Positions 54,561-63,563 are shown, counted from the first letter of the stretch. The stretch: 63,963 nt of DNA from Pseudomonas citri (GCF_025336485.1 NZ_JAODAB010000030.1:1-63963), one strand, 5' to 3'. The notes: generated from the sequence alone by a model not told the origin. A program made the numbers and translations.

Positions 54561-55162
54561 ATAATCCTCGTGGCGTTGCAATCCTGATCCTGTTGATCGG
54601 CCTCGGTACCGCTGCCACCTGCTTCACGTACCTCGGTACGGCCGAGCGCATCGAGGCTCAGCGCCAGGCGCTCGCCAACCGGGCCTTGCTCGAAGTGCTG
54701 CCCGTCGATCTCTACGATAACCAGCCGCTGGCACAACCGACCGTCACCCAACCCGTAATCCTGGCCCACAGCACGTTGCTGGGCGGTTACCTGGCCACCC
54801 GCGGCGCTCATCCGGCTGCCGTGCTATTACGCAGCCAGGCAACGGGTTACGAGGGCAGCATCGAACTGCTCGTGGCCATCGACCCGCAAGGCCGGCTGCT
54901 GGGCGTCAAGACCCTGCGCCAAGCCGAGACGCCCGGGCTGGGCGCGGCGATTGCCGGTTGGCCGAACAGCTGGATGCAAACGTTCAACGGTCGATCACGG
55001 AACGCGCCGGACGACAGCGGTTGGGCCTTGAAGAAAGACCAGGGACAATTCGATCAACTGGCTGGCGCGACGGTAACGTCTCGAGCCGTGCTGCAGGCGG
55101 TCCACGATGCCCTGCGGTATTTTGATGAGCACAAGGCTGAGCTGATGGGAGGGGCGCGATGA
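54557..55162 (+). CDS. rnfG: RnfG-like flavoprotein subunit
   Basis: A 201-residue protein with one N-terminal membrane helix (VAILILLIGLGTAATCFTYLG) and a periplasmic FMN-binding domain. The covalent-attachment motif is AGATVTS with T172, and the GLGAAIAGWPNSW region matches RnfG/NqrC. It overlaps rnfD and rnfE by 4 bases each. Confidence 0.87.
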   Translation: MNNPRGVAILILLIGLGTAATCFTYLGTAERIEAQRQALANRALLEVLPVDLYDNQPLAQPTVTQPVILAHSTLLGGYLATRGAHPAAVLLRSQATGYEGSIELLVAIDPQGRLLGVKTLRQAETPGLGAAIAGWPNSWMQTFNGRSRNAPDDSGWALKKDQGQFDQLAGATVTSRAVLQAVHDALRYFDEHKAELMGGAR

Positions 55163-55692
55163 ATAAACCCTGGCTGTTGAGTCGCGGCCTGCTGCTCGTC
55201 CCGTTGGTAGGCGCAAGCGATTCGCTGGCTAACGCCTTGGCGGTGTGGCTGACCTGGGTCTTGATCAGCGCCAGCCATGGCGGGGCAATGGGGCTTCTGC
55301 GAGCGCGCCTGGACGCACCTCAGCGGCTGCTCGCGGCCGTCGTGCTGGCCGCCAGCCTGAGCGCCTGCATGGCCCTGGTGGCCCAGGCCTGGGCGTTGGA
55401 ACTGTATCGACCGCTGAACCTTTACCTTGGCTGGATCGCCGTAAGCTGCGTGGTACTGGAACATCAGGACTTCTTTGTCGAATTCCGCCTGCCGGGGTAC
55501 CTGAAGCTGGCCGGACTGTCCGGACTCTTGATGACCGGCCTGGGCGCGCTGCGCGAACTGATCGGCGGTAGCGTCCCACTGGCCTTGCTCGCCCCCGGCG
55601 GATTCATTCTGCTTGGCCTGCTGCTGGCCGCCCACCAGGCTTGGGCAGGTGCCAGAGCCCATTCACCCCATGAGGAAACGCCGCGCCCATGA
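55159..55692 (+). CDS. rnfE: RnfE-like membrane subunit, short, one cluster cysteine missing
   Basis: A 177-residue membrane protein (canonical RnfE is about 230). The first half-motif LLGLCPL appears as LLLVPLVGAS (V14 for Cys), while the second retains Cys (VSCVVLE, C97, matching TNCIVVG). LGALRELIGGSVPL and the C-terminal PPGAFI-like APGGFILLGLLLA segment support RnfE. Overlaps rnfG and nth by 4 bases each. Confidence 0.78.
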   Translation: MNKPWLLSRGLLLVPLVGASDSLANALAVWLTWVLISASHGGAMGLLRARLDAPQRLLAAVVLAASLSACMALVAQAWALELYRPLNLYLGWIAVSCVVLEHQDFFVEFRLPGYLKLAGLSGLLMTGLGALRELIGGSVPLALLAPGGFILLGLLLAAHQAWAGARAHSPHEETPRP

Positions 55693-56327
55693 ACGCCGCA
55701 AAACGCCTGGAAATCTTTCGTCGCTTTCACGAGGACAACCCGGAACCCAAGACCGAACTGGCCTATTCGTCCCCTTTCGAATTGCTGATCGCGGTCATCC
55801 TGTCGGCCCAGTCCACCGACGTCGGTGTCAACAAGGCCACCGCCAAGCTGTTTCCGGTGGCCAATACACCACAGGCGATCCTGGCCCTGGGCGTCGAAGG
55901 GTTGTCGGAGTACATCAAGACCATCGGCCTGTTCAACAGCAAGGCCAAGAACGTGATCGAAACCTGCCGCCTGCTGATCGAACGTCACGGCGGTGAAATC
56001 CCCCAGACGCGTGAAGCGCTGGAAGCCCTGCCAGGGGTCGGCCGGAAAACCGCCAATGTCGTGCTCAACACCGCGTTTCGCCAGCTGACCATGGCCGTCG
56101 ACACCCACATCTTCCGCGTCAGCAACCGCACCGGGCTGGCCCCCGGCAAGAACGTGGTCGAGGTGGAGAAGAAGCTGATGAAATTCGTTCCCAAGGAATT
56201 TCTGCTGGACTCCCATCACTGGCTGATCCTGCACGGGCGCTACGTCTGTCTGGCGCGCAAACCCCGCTGTGGCAGCTGCCGCATCGAAGATCTATGCGAA
56301 TACAAGCACAAGACTTCTGACGATTGA
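55689..56327 (+). CDS. nth: endonuclease III
   Basis: A 212-residue HhH-GPD DNA glycosylase/AP lyase that removes oxidised pyrimidines. LPGVGRKTANVVL holds the catalytic K120, VDTHIFR holds D138, and the [4Fe-4S] ligands are C187, C194, C197 and C203. It overlaps rnfE by 4 bases; the rnf-nth linkage is conserved in many gammaproteobacteria, and this may tie Fe-S supply or redox state to repair. Confidence 0.96.
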   Translation: MNAAKRLEIFRRFHEDNPEPKTELAYSSPFELLIAVILSAQSTDVGVNKATAKLFPVANTPQAILALGVEGLSEYIKTIGLFNSKAKNVIETCRLLIERHGGEIPQTREALEALPGVGRKTANVVLNTAFRQLTMAVDTHIFRVSNRTGLAPGKNVVEVEKKLMKFVPKEFLLDSHHWLILHGRYVCLARKPRCGSCRIEDLCEYKHKTSDD

Positions 56328-56369
56328 GGGGTTATTGCTTTTTTTGATCCGCCGATTGAAAAAATCTTT

Positions 56370-56398
56370 TTTACCCGACCGAGGTTTATCGATATAAG
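56370..56398 (+). promoter_or_regulatory. sigma-70 promoter of the 60-residue protein
   Basis: TTTACC (56370-56375), a 17-bp spacer and TATAAG (56393-56398) precede the ATG at 56435 by about 35 bases, followed by AAGGAGCG. Confidence 0.6.
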
Positions 56399-56434
56399 GA
56401 GCGCCAATGGCAGTCTTAGCCTGGAGTCGACCCC

Positions 56435-56617
56435 ATGAGTACTGGCAAAGAACAACTGGATGTAGAAGACGAATTCATCGCTGCTGAAAACGACGACGCG
56501 GAACCTGTGGTCGTGGAAGTGGCGAAAACCAATCTGAGTAAACGCCGCACCATTGATAACCTGCTCGAAGAGCGCCGCTTGAAGAAGCAATTGGCCGATT
56601 ACGATTTTGACCTCTGA
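56435..56617 (+). CDS. small conserved hypothetical protein downstream of nth
   Basis: A 60-residue protein, acidic N-terminal half (DVEDEFIAAENDDAEP) and basic helical C-terminus (KRRTIDNLLEERRLKKQLADYDFDL). It lies after nth in the same place as a small ORF (PA3496) of P. aeruginosa as I recall. No function known. It has its own promoter and terminator. Confidence 0.8.
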   Translation: MSTGKEQLDVEDEFIAAENDDAEPVVVEVAKTNLSKRRTIDNLLEERRLKKQLADYDFDL

Positions 56618-56622
56618 CACGT

Positions 56623-56647
56623 AAAAGCCTCCCTGATGGAGGCTTTT
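56623..56647 (+). terminator. terminator of the 60-residue protein gene
   Basis: AAAAGCCTCC-CTGAT-GGAGGCTTTT with an added T forms a 10-bp stem. It serves the plus-strand gene and perhaps the convergent response regulator. Confidence 0.88.
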
Positions 56648-56671
56648 TACCGGGTACGCGTAACCGATAAC

Positions 56672-57298
56672 TCACACCAAGCCGTTACGCTGCGCCAGCT
56701 CGATCAAATCGACCAGCGAACGGGCATTGAGTTTCAATAGCAACCTCGTCTTGTATGTACTGACAGTCTTGTTACTCAAGAACATCCCATCGGCGATTTC
56801 CTTGTTGGTCTTTCCGCGAGCCAGTTGCTGTAGCACCATCATCTCCCGCCCGGACAAACGGTCCACCATATCCGACTCACTGGCATTGCCCAGACTGGAA
56901 CGCACTGTATGCAGCGCCTGGTTGGGAAAATAGCTGTAGCCGGACAGCACTGCCTTTATCGCACTCAATAACTCGGTAAGATCCTGTTGCTTGCAGACAT
57001 ATCCCGCGGCCCCTGTCTGCATGCAGCGCATTGAAAAGTGCCCGGGAGACTGGGAAGTCAGCACCAGCACTTTCAACGGCGATGGATTGACGGTCAGGCG
57101 CGCAATAACCTCCAGGCCATCCAGTTTCGGAATACCAATATCGAGAATGACAATGTCGGGCATGAGGTCGCGGGCGAACTGCAGCGCATCGACGCCGTTA
57201 TCGGTTTCGGCAACAACTTCATATCCATGGCGCTCCATTAGCAAACGTACAGCAAGACGAATGACGGGATGATCATCCACGATCAGCACTTTATTCAT
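56672..57298 (-). CDS. LuxR/NarL-type response regulator
   Basis: A 208-residue regulator. The receiver domain (MNKVLIVDDHPVIRLAVRLLM) has its phosphoacceptor at D53 (VILDIGIP) and conserved K in VCKQQ; the LuxR HTH is in LSGREMMVLQQLARGKTNKEIADGMFLSNKTVSTYKTRLLLKL. It resembles the BvgA/RocA-type regulators of Pseudomonas. No sensor kinase gene is adjacent, so it is an orphan regulator. Start chosen at the ATG giving MNKVLIVDDHP; 14 upstream residues are not family-like. Confidence 0.9.
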   Translation of the reverse strand: MNKVLIVDDHPVIRLAVRLLMERHGYEVVAETDNGVDALQFARDLMPDIVILDIGIPKLDGLEVIARLTVNPSPLKVLVLTSQSPGHFSMRCMQTGAAGYVCKQQDLTELLSAIKAVLSGYSYFPNQALHTVRSSLGNASESDMVDRLSGREMMVLQQLARGKTNKEIADGMFLSNKTVSTYKTRLLLKLNARSLVDLIELAQRNGLV

Positions 57299-57770
57299 AG
57301 GCAAATCCAACTTCGCTGTTCGAATTTTTAGAGCACGCACAATAGCCTAGTCATTTCTACCTTGGCATGCCGCCCCCCCCTGGCTGCTCGCACCGAGAGA
57401 CGCAACCTACAAGATATACAGAAAAATCCTACAAATTTCCCTGGAAACAATGTGCCATGAATTCATGAACAGAGCGCTGCTGCCCGCGCGTATCCACCCG
57501 GACCACCAGAAACATCGCCCCTTTTTTCGGTGCCTGCCCCTGCCCTGCGAATGAAAAAGCGCCGCCCACTCATAAAAAGTAACTTAATCCCCTGATAAAA
57601 CAGCAACATTTCGAACAGAGAAAGTTTACCTGGCAAAGAAAAACAAGCGAAACTGTTTTCAATAACGGCAACAGGGTATAAGCCGACATACACATACAAC
57701 TTTGAAACCCCACCAAACCTCACCCTACTTATTAAAAAACAGAGAACCCACTCAATCATGAGCACTCATT
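57299..57770. other. AT-rich stretch, no supported gene
   Basis: The base composition falls sharply compared with the flanks. A 100-residue minus-strand frame (57463-57765) exists but lacks a ribosome site and a recognisable family. The stretch adjoins the AT-rich membrane-protein gene and probably came with it by transfer. Confidence 0.5.
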
Positions 57771-58232
57771 ATGAAAACAACTTCAAAGACCATTACCAAC
57801 CCGATGACCCTCATTGCTCTTTTCTCCACATTATCCGAAACCTCGGCGGCTATTTCCCTGCCCTTCCTGGATGATCAGGATCGTGAATACTACATATGGT
57901 TCCTGATCAGTTTCCCGTTCTACTTATTGCTGCTTTTTTTCATTACCCTCAACTTCAATTACCATGCCTTGTATTCACCCTCCGACTTTCATAAGAGCAA
58001 GCACTTCATGAAAACCCTGGAGGACTCGCTCTACCGACGCCAACGGATAGTGCGCCAGGCAAGCAAGGCAAAACGACCACGGGGGGCTCTTCATCGACAA
58101 CGGCGCAAGCCGGCACGGGTCATTTCCATTGTGTGCAACCCATCGCAACGGCGGCTTTCGACCTACCGGCCAAAACCCTCGAAACAGGCTCGGGGACACG
58201 CAGGGACCATTGTTTACGTCATCTGCAGGTGA
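57771..58232 (+). CDS. hypothetical membrane protein, possibly frameshifted at its C-terminus
   Basis: A 153-residue frame whose first 85 residues look real: MTLIALFSTLSETSAAISLPFLDD, a hydrophobic YIWFLISFPFYLLLLFFITLNFNY and YSPSDFHKSKHFMKTLEDSL. This pattern is shared by several hypothetical bacterial proteins found with various effectors. After about residue 85 the translation is Arg-rich and unlike protein (QRRKPARV...), so a frameshift or decay is suspected there. The DNA is AT-rich relative to the genome, a sign of transfer. An alternative start lies at 57804. Confidence 0.6.
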   Translation: MKTTSKTITNPMTLIALFSTLSETSAAISLPFLDDQDREYYIWFLISFPFYLLLLFFITLNFNYHALYSPSDFHKSKHFMKTLEDSLYRRQRIVRQASKAKRPRGALHRQRRKPARVISIVCNPSQRRLSTYRPKPSKQARGHAGTIVYVICR

Positions 58233-58330
58233 GGCAAAGCGGCGAACCAGCAGGACGGATAAACGATTTTTTCGGAGGGAGGACAGCGTTACGGCAGGAC
58301 AGCCGCACATGCAGAAAGGGAATAACGTCG

Positions 58331-58365
58331 ATAACGGCCTGCCCAGGGGTTGGGCAGGCCGTTAT
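58331..58365 (-). terminator. terminator of argG
   Basis: ATAACGGCCTGCCCA and TGGGCAGGCCGTTAT form a 15-bp perfect stem with a 5-base loop, 13 bases after the argG stop. There is no T run, so termination may need Rho. Confidence 0.75.
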
Positions 58366-58378
58366 CCTCCAACGAGGG

Positions 58379-59596
58379 TCAGAACAGCTTGCGCCCCTTG
58401 TTCGCCGCAATGCGCATACGCAGGGCGTTGAGCTTGATGAAGCCGGCCGCGTCGGCCTGGTTGTAGGCACCACCGTCTTCTTCGAAGGTCGCGATGTTCG
58501 CATCGAACAACGAATCGTCGGATTTGCGTCCGGTCACGATGACATTGCCCTTGTACAGCTTCAGGCGCACGACACCGTTCACGTTCACCTGCGAGGCGTC
58601 GATCATCTGTTGCAGCATCAGGCGCTCAGGGCTCCACCAGTAGCCGGTGTAGATCAGGCTGGCGTACTTGGGCATCAACTCGTCTTTCAAGTGAGCCACT
58701 TCGCGGTCCAGGGTGATCGATTCGATCGCCCGGTGGGCACGCAGCATGATGGTGCCGCCTGGGGTTTCGTAGCAGCCGCGGGACTTCATGCCGACATAAC
58801 GGTTCTCGACGATGTCCAGGCGACCGATGCCGTGTTCGCCACCGATGCGGTTCAGCGTTGCCAGCACGGTGGCCGGGGTCATTTCCACACCGTCCAGCGC
58901 CACGATGTCGCCGTTGCGGTAGGTCAGCTCCAGGTATTGCGGGGTATCGGGGGCCTTCTCCGGGGAGACGGTCCAGCGCCACATGTCTTCTTCGTGCTCG
59001 GTCCAGGTATCTTCCAGCACGCCGCCTTCATAGGAGATGTGCAGCAGGTTGGCGTCCATCGAGTACGGGGATTTCTTCTTGCCGTGGCGCTCGATCGGGA
59101 TCGCGTGCTTCTCGGCGTAGTCCATCAGTTTTTCACGGGACAGCAGGTCCCATTCGCGCCATGGAGCGATCACCTTCACGCCCGGCTTGAGGGCGTAGGC
59201 ACCCAGCTCGAAACGGACCTGGTCGTTACCTTTGCCAGTGGCGCCGTGGGAAATGGCGTCGGCGCCGGTTTCGTTGGCGATTTCGATCAGGCGCTTGGCG
59301 ATCAACGGACGGGCGATGGACGTACCCAGCAGGTACTCGCCTTCGTAAACAGTGTTGGCGCGGAACATCGGGAACACGAAGTCGCGGACGAATTCTTCGC
59401 GCAGGTCATCGATGTAGATCTCTTTGACGCCCATGGCCTGAGCCTTGGCGCGTGCAGGCTCGACTTCCTCGCCCTGCCCCAGGTCAGCGGTGAAGGTCAC
59501 CACTTCGCAGTTATAAGTGTCCTGCAGCCACTTGAGGATCACCGAAGTGTCCAGGCCGCCGGAATACGCCAGAACGACCTTGTTTACGTCCGCCAT
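58379..59596 (-). CDS. argG: argininosuccinate synthase
   Basis: A 405-residue ATP-dependent ligase joining citrulline and aspartate in arginine synthesis. The PP-loop AYSGGLDTSVILKWL, a GTSIARPLIAKRL segment and a SHGATGKGNDQVRFE motif are characteristic. Together with the ast/aot cluster it makes both making and degrading arginine visible in this window. The motY gene is 128 bp upstream on the same strand. It is the standard bacterial length. Confidence 0.97.
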   Translation of the reverse strand: MADVNKVVLAYSGGLDTSVILKWLQDTYNCEVVTFTADLGQGEEVEPARAKAQAMGVKEIYIDDLREEFVRDFVFPMFRANTVYEGEYLLGTSIARPLIAKRLIEIANETGADAISHGATGKGNDQVRFELGAYALKPGVKVIAPWREWDLLSREKLMDYAEKHAIPIERHGKKKSPYSMDANLLHISYEGGVLEDTWTEHEEDMWRWTVSPEKAPDTPQYLELTYRNGDIVALDGVEMTPATVLATLNRIGGEHGIGRLDIVENRYVGMKSRGCYETPGGTIMLRAHRAIESITLDREVAHLKDELMPKYASLIYTGYWWSPERLMLQQMIDASQVNVNGVVRLKLYKGNVIVTGRKSDDSLFDANIATFEEDGGAYNQADAAGFIKLNALRMRIAANKGRKLF

Positions 59597-59724
59597 GCCA
59601 TCACTCCACGGGTTGTACGGAAAGCCGGGAAGTTTACCGTCCAGCGCGGATAATTTACAGAGGCGCGACAGCTTATGACGACGAAGCGACAGATAATGTC
59701 AACTGCGCGACGAGCCAGGTCGGT

Positions 59725-60738
59725 TCAGGACGTGCGCGCGGTGGCGCCCGCCGGAGCCTTGGCCGGCGCCGCCGCAGGTGCAGGTCCAGGTGCAGGCGTC
59801 TTGGCTGGAGCGGGGGCCGGCGCAGCGGGAGCGGCAGGGACGACGGGGGCTGGAGCAGAAACGGGCGGCGGCGCCGCTACGTCGGAGGGCGCCACACGCT
59901 GCAAGAGCACCGCCACACGACGGTTCTTGGCGCGGTTGGCCGCATTGGTGTTAGGGACCAGGGGGTAACGCTCGCCATGGAAACGCAGAGTGATCTGCGA
60001 TTCCTGGAAACCATTGGCCTTGAAGAAATCCATGACCGCCAACGCCCGGCGGCGTGACAACTCGCGGTTGGTCAAACGGTTGCCGCTGTTGTCGGAGTGA
60101 CCATCGAGCTCGACATGATTAACGCTCGGATCGGCCTTGATGAAGTCGAGCATCACTTGCAACTGAGCCTTGGCATGGGCATCGAGCTCAGTGCCTTCGC
60201 CCGGGAAGCCGATCTGGGATTGCTTCACCTGCTCGAAGTTCTTCGGCAACAGTTTCGCCACACAGCCTTGATAGTCGCTGAAGGCCTTGTTGAAACGCAC
60301 CGGCAGCAAGCGGACCTCCGAGACCCGCCCGTCCTCAGTGTTGCGTCGCACTACCGGGCTGCGACCTTCCATCAAGCCACTGATCAGGCGACCGGCCTGG
60401 ACCTGGGAGCTGTTGAACAGGACATCGCCACTGCCGATCCGCACCGAGCCCAGGTTGATGTCGCCGCGCCCCGGTTGCCACGGCGCAGCGGCTGCCAACA
60501 GGGTCGCGGAACCGCCGCCAAGCACAGGGTTATAGGTCTTGAGCCGGAACGTGGCCTGCTCTCCCGCCCGGCGCACGAATTCGCCAGTGCCAAAGTCAGT
60601 GATCGGCTGGCTCAGCCGGCACTCGAACTTGTCGCCTTCGACCGTCCACTCGATGCTCTCCAGACGGGTCTGGAAAGTGAGCGCCATGGCGGGAAGGCTG
60701 GCAAACACACTGAGCAAGGCTAGATAACGCTGGCGCAC
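59725..60738 (-). CDS. motY: MotY-like OmpA-domain flagellar motor protein
   Basis: A 337-residue protein. A signal peptide (VRQRYLALLSVFASLPAMA), an N-terminal beta-rich MotY domain (TFQTRLESIEWTVEGDKFECRLSQ) and an OmpA/MotB peptidoglycan-binding domain (VELDGHSDNSGNRLTNRELSRRRALAVMDFF) are followed by a long Ala/Pro-rich tail from about residue 285. In Pseudomonas MotY stabilises the stator around the flagellar motor. The start is set at GTG 60738 with GGAG upstream. Synteny argG-motY-pyrC matches P. aeruginosa as I recall. Confidence 0.9.
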   Translation of the reverse strand: MRQRYLALLSVFASLPAMALTFQTRLESIEWTVEGDKFECRLSQPITDFGTGEFVRRAGEQATFRLKTYNPVLGGGSATLLAAAAPWQPGRGDINLGSVRIGSGDVLFNSSQVQAGRLISGLMEGRSPVVRRNTEDGRVSEVRLLPVRFNKAFSDYQGCVAKLLPKNFEQVKQSQIGFPGEGTELDAHAKAQLQVMLDFIKADPSVNHVELDGHSDNSGNRLTNRELSRRRALAVMDFFKANGFQESQITLRFHGERYPLVPNTNAANRAKNRRVAVLLQRVAPSDVAAPPPVSAPAPVVPAAPAAPAPAPAKTPAPGPAPAAAPAKAPAGATARTS

Positions 60739-60931
60739 GGGAGGCTCCAATGACTTTTACACAAAGATCGACACACGCTGAGAGTATGACGTCGGTCCGG
60801 GGCACGGCACGACGAATTCGTGACACACCTGTAGAAGCTATCGGTCACTTGCGACAGAACTTGATAGCGGGTGCCTGAATCGGTCTTTTCCGGTAGCATT
60901 CCCGGAGTTTGACCCGCCTGGAAGCCCCCCA

Positions 60932-61978
60932 ATGTCCGACCGCCTGACCCTGCTGCGTCCCGACGACTGGCATATTCATCTTCGCGATGGTGCTGTGTTG
61001 ACCCATACCGTCGCCGATGTCGCGCGCACCTTCGGGCGCGCCATCATCATGCCTAACCTGGTTCCACCCGTGCGCAACGCCGCCGAAGCCGACGGCTACC
61101 GCCAGCGTATCCTCGCCGCGCGCCCGGCTGGCAGCCGCTTCGAACCGCTGATGGTGCTTTACCTCACCGATCGCACCCAGCCCGAAGAAATCCGTGATGC
61201 CAAGGCCAGCGGCTTCGTTCATGCCGCCAAGCTGTACCCGGCCGGGGCCACCACCAACTCCGACTCCGGTGTCACCAGCATCGACAAGATTTTCCCGGCG
61301 CTGGAGGCCATGGCCGAAGTCGGGATGCCTCTGTTGATCCACGGTGAAGTGACGCGGGGCGATGTCGACGTGTTCGACCGCGAGAAGATCTTCATCGATG
61401 AACACATGCGCCGTGTCGTGGAGCGTTTCCCGACCCTCAAGGTGGTGTTCGAGCACATCACCACCGGTGACGCCGTGCAGTTCGTCAACGAGGCCCCGGC
61501 CAACGTCGGCGCGACCATCACCGCCCATCACCTGTTGTACAACCGCAACCACATGCTGGTGGGCGGGATTCGGCCGCACTTCTATTGCCTGCCGATCCTC
61601 AAGCGCAATACCCACCAGGAAGCCTTGCTGGACGCCGCCACCAGTGGCAGCAGCAAGTTTTTCCTCGGCACCGATTCGGCGCCCCACGCCCGTCACGCCA
61701 AGGAAGCGGCCTGCGGTTGCGCGGGCTGCTACACCGCCTATGCCGCCATCGAGATGTACGCCGAAGCATTCGAACAACGCAATGCGCTGGACAAGCTCGA
61801 AGCCTTCGCCAGCCTGCACGGCCCACGCTTCTATGGCCTGCCGGTGAACAGCGATCGCATTACCCTGGTCCGCGACGAATGGACCGCCCCCGCCAGCCTG
61901 CCCTTCGGCGAGCAGACTGTCATCCCGCTGCGCGCCGGTGAGAAACTGCGCTGGCGCCTGCTGGAGGAAACGGCGTGA
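60932..61978 (+). CDS. pyrC: dihydroorotase (class II)
   Basis: A 348-residue zinc amidohydrolase that cyclises carbamoylaspartate to dihydroorotate in pyrimidine synthesis. DDWHIHLRDG gives the HxH metal site, and the carbamylated-lysine segment is in HAAKLYPAGATTNSDSGV. Class II length (about 345) fits PyrC. Its stop overlaps rnt by 4 bases (TGAGTG), giving translational coupling. Confidence 0.96.
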   Translation: MSDRLTLLRPDDWHIHLRDGAVLTHTVADVARTFGRAIIMPNLVPPVRNAAEADGYRQRILAARPAGSRFEPLMVLYLTDRTQPEEIRDAKASGFVHAAKLYPAGATTNSDSGVTSIDKIFPALEAMAEVGMPLLIHGEVTRGDVDVFDREKIFIDEHMRRVVERFPTLKVVFEHITTGDAVQFVNEAPANVGATITAHHLLYNRNHMLVGGIRPHFYCLPILKRNTHQEALLDAATSGSSKFFLGTDSAPHARHAKEAACGCAGCYTAYAAIEMYAEAFEQRNALDKLEAFASLHGPRFYGLPVNSDRITLVRDEWTAPASLPFGEQTVIPLRAGEKLRWRLLEETA

Positions 61979-62649
61979 GTGAAGATCATTTCGACGACGA
62001 GATGGACGGCAATGGCGGTTCGGGCGCCCGACACCCGATGGCAGCACGGTTCCGTGGCTACCTGCCGGTCGTCGTAGACGTAGAAACAGGCGGTTTCAAT
62101 TCCGCCACCGACGCCTTGCTGGAAATCGCCGCGACCACCATCGGCATGGACGAAAAAGGCTTTGTATTCCCCGATCACACCTATTTCTTCCGCGTCGAAC
62201 CGTTCGAAGGCGCCAACATCGAAGCGGCCGCCCTGGAGTTCACCGGGATCAAGCTCGACCACCCGTTGCGCATGGCCGTAAGTGAAGAGACGGCCCTGAC
62301 CGACATCTTCCGCGGCGTGCGCAAGGCGCTGAAGGCCAACGGTTGCAAACGGGCGATCCTGGTCGGCCATAACAGCAGCTTCGACCTGGGCTTCCTCAAC
62401 GCTGCCGTTGCGCGGTTGGACATGAAGCGCAACCCGTTCCACCCGTTCTCCAGTTTCGACACCGCGACCCTGGCCGGCCTGGCCTATGGCCAGACAGTAT
62501 TGGCCAAGGCCTGCCAGGCGGCCGACATCGACTTCGATGGCCGTGAGGCCCACTCGGCCCGCTACGACACCGAAAAGACCGCCGAGCTGTTCTGCGGCAT
62601 TGTCAACCGGTGGAAAGAGATGGGTGGCTGGCAGGATTTCGACGACTGA
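61975..62649 (+). CDS. rnt: ribonuclease T
   Basis: A 224-residue DEDDh 3'-exonuclease that trims tRNA and other stable RNA 3' ends. VVDVETGGFN, LVGHNSSFDLGFLN and AHSARYDTEKTAELF hold the catalytic residues. It starts with GTG inside the pyrC stop overlap. It precedes the bidirectional terminator shared with the peroxiredoxin gene. Confidence 0.95.
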   Translation: MSEDHFDDEMDGNGGSGARHPMAARFRGYLPVVVDVETGGFNSATDALLEIAATTIGMDEKGFVFPDHTYFFRVEPFEGANIEAAALEFTGIKLDHPLRMAVSEETALTDIFRGVRKALKANGCKRAILVGHNSSFDLGFLNAAVARLDMKRNPFHPFSSFDTATLAGLAYGQTVLAKACQAADIDFDGREAHSARYDTEKTAELFCGIVNRWKEMGGWQDFDD

Positions 62650-62687
62650 GGCCTTGCTCCACAGGGCACCTACAGATTTTTCCCCAT

Positions 62688-62718
62688 AAAAAACCGGCCC
62701 ATCAAGGGCCGGTTTTTT
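62688..62718. terminator. bidirectional terminator between rnt and prx
   Basis: AAAAAACCGGCCC-ATCAA-GGGCCGGTTTTTT is a 13-bp stem with A and T runs on both sides, between two convergent genes. Confidence 0.92.
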
Positions 62719-62733
62719 CATACCTCAGTGCGC

Positions 62734-63336
62734 TTACAGCTTGTCGCCGTGCTCGCCCAGGTAAGCGGCAACGCCTTCAGGCGATGCAGTCATGCCCTTG
62801 TCGCCTTTCTTCCAGTTAGCCGGGCAGACTTCGCCGTGCTCTTCGTGGAATTGCAGCGCGTCGACCAGACGGATCAGCTCTTCCATGTTGCGGCCCAGCG
62901 GCAGGTCGTTGACGATCTGCGAACGGACAACGCCTTTGTCGTCGATCAGGAACGCGCCACGGAAAGCCACGCCGCCTTCGGACTCAACGTCGTAGGCCTT
63001 GGCGATTTCATGCTTCATGTCGGCAGCCATGGTGTATTTGACCGCGCCGATCCCGCCGTTGTTGATCGGGGTGTTGCGCCAGGCGTTGTGGGTGAAGTGC
63101 GAGTCGATCGAAACGGCGATCACTTCAACGTTGCGCGCCTTGAAGTCGTCCATGCGGTGATCCAGTGCGATCAGCTCGGATGGGCAGACGAAGGTGAAGT
63201 CCAGCGGGTAGAAGAACACCAGGCCGTATTTGCCTTTGATGGCCGAGGACAGGGTGAAGCTGTCGACGATTTCGCCGTTGCCAAGGACGGCAGGAACGGT
63301 GAAGTCAGGGGCTTGTTTGCCTACGAGTACGCTCAT
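62734..63336 (-). CDS. 2-Cys peroxiredoxin (AhpC/Prx1 family)
   Basis: A 200-residue peroxiredoxin. The peroxidatic Cys is C51 in DFTFVCPSE, and the resolving Cys is C171 in HGEVCPANW. It reduces hydrogen peroxide and alkyl hydroperoxides, probably through thioredoxin since no ahpF is adjacent. The start is set at the ATG giving MSVLVGKQAPDF; 22 upstream residues are not family-like. It neighbours bfd, matching the PA3529-PA3530 order as I recall. Confidence 0.94.
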   Translation of the reverse strand: MSVLVGKQAPDFTVPAVLGNGEIVDSFTLSSAIKGKYGLVFFYPLDFTFVCPSELIALDHRMDDFKARNVEVIAVSIDSHFTHNAWRNTPINNGGIGAVKYTMAADMKHEIAKAYDVESEGGVAFRGAFLIDDKGVVRSQIVNDLPLGRNMEELIRLVDALQFHEEHGEVCPANWKKGDKGMTASPEGVAAYLGEHGDKL

Positions 63337-63563
63337 TGAATATCTCCTGGTGTAGTAACGGGAAAACAAGGTCCGGGCCAGCCTGCCACCCTCAGGCGAC
63401 AACCCTGTGACACGAACCCGCTTCGCAAGGACCGACCATCATACACCGCGCATTTGGGCTGTTTTCAACGGTTTTTTGGCGTTATCGAAAAATCGCCAGA
63501 GTGCCACTAAAAAACCGTTCGTCAGCCCGATGCCGCTCCAGCCTGCGCATCTCAGAAACCACT

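Noticed and set aside
57463..57765. 100-residue minus-strand frame in the AT-rich stretch
   Set aside because: Chance frame without start signals.
59725..60000. Ala/Pro-rich tail of motY as a separate gene
   Set aside because: It continues the frame of the OmpA domain without a start signal of its own.
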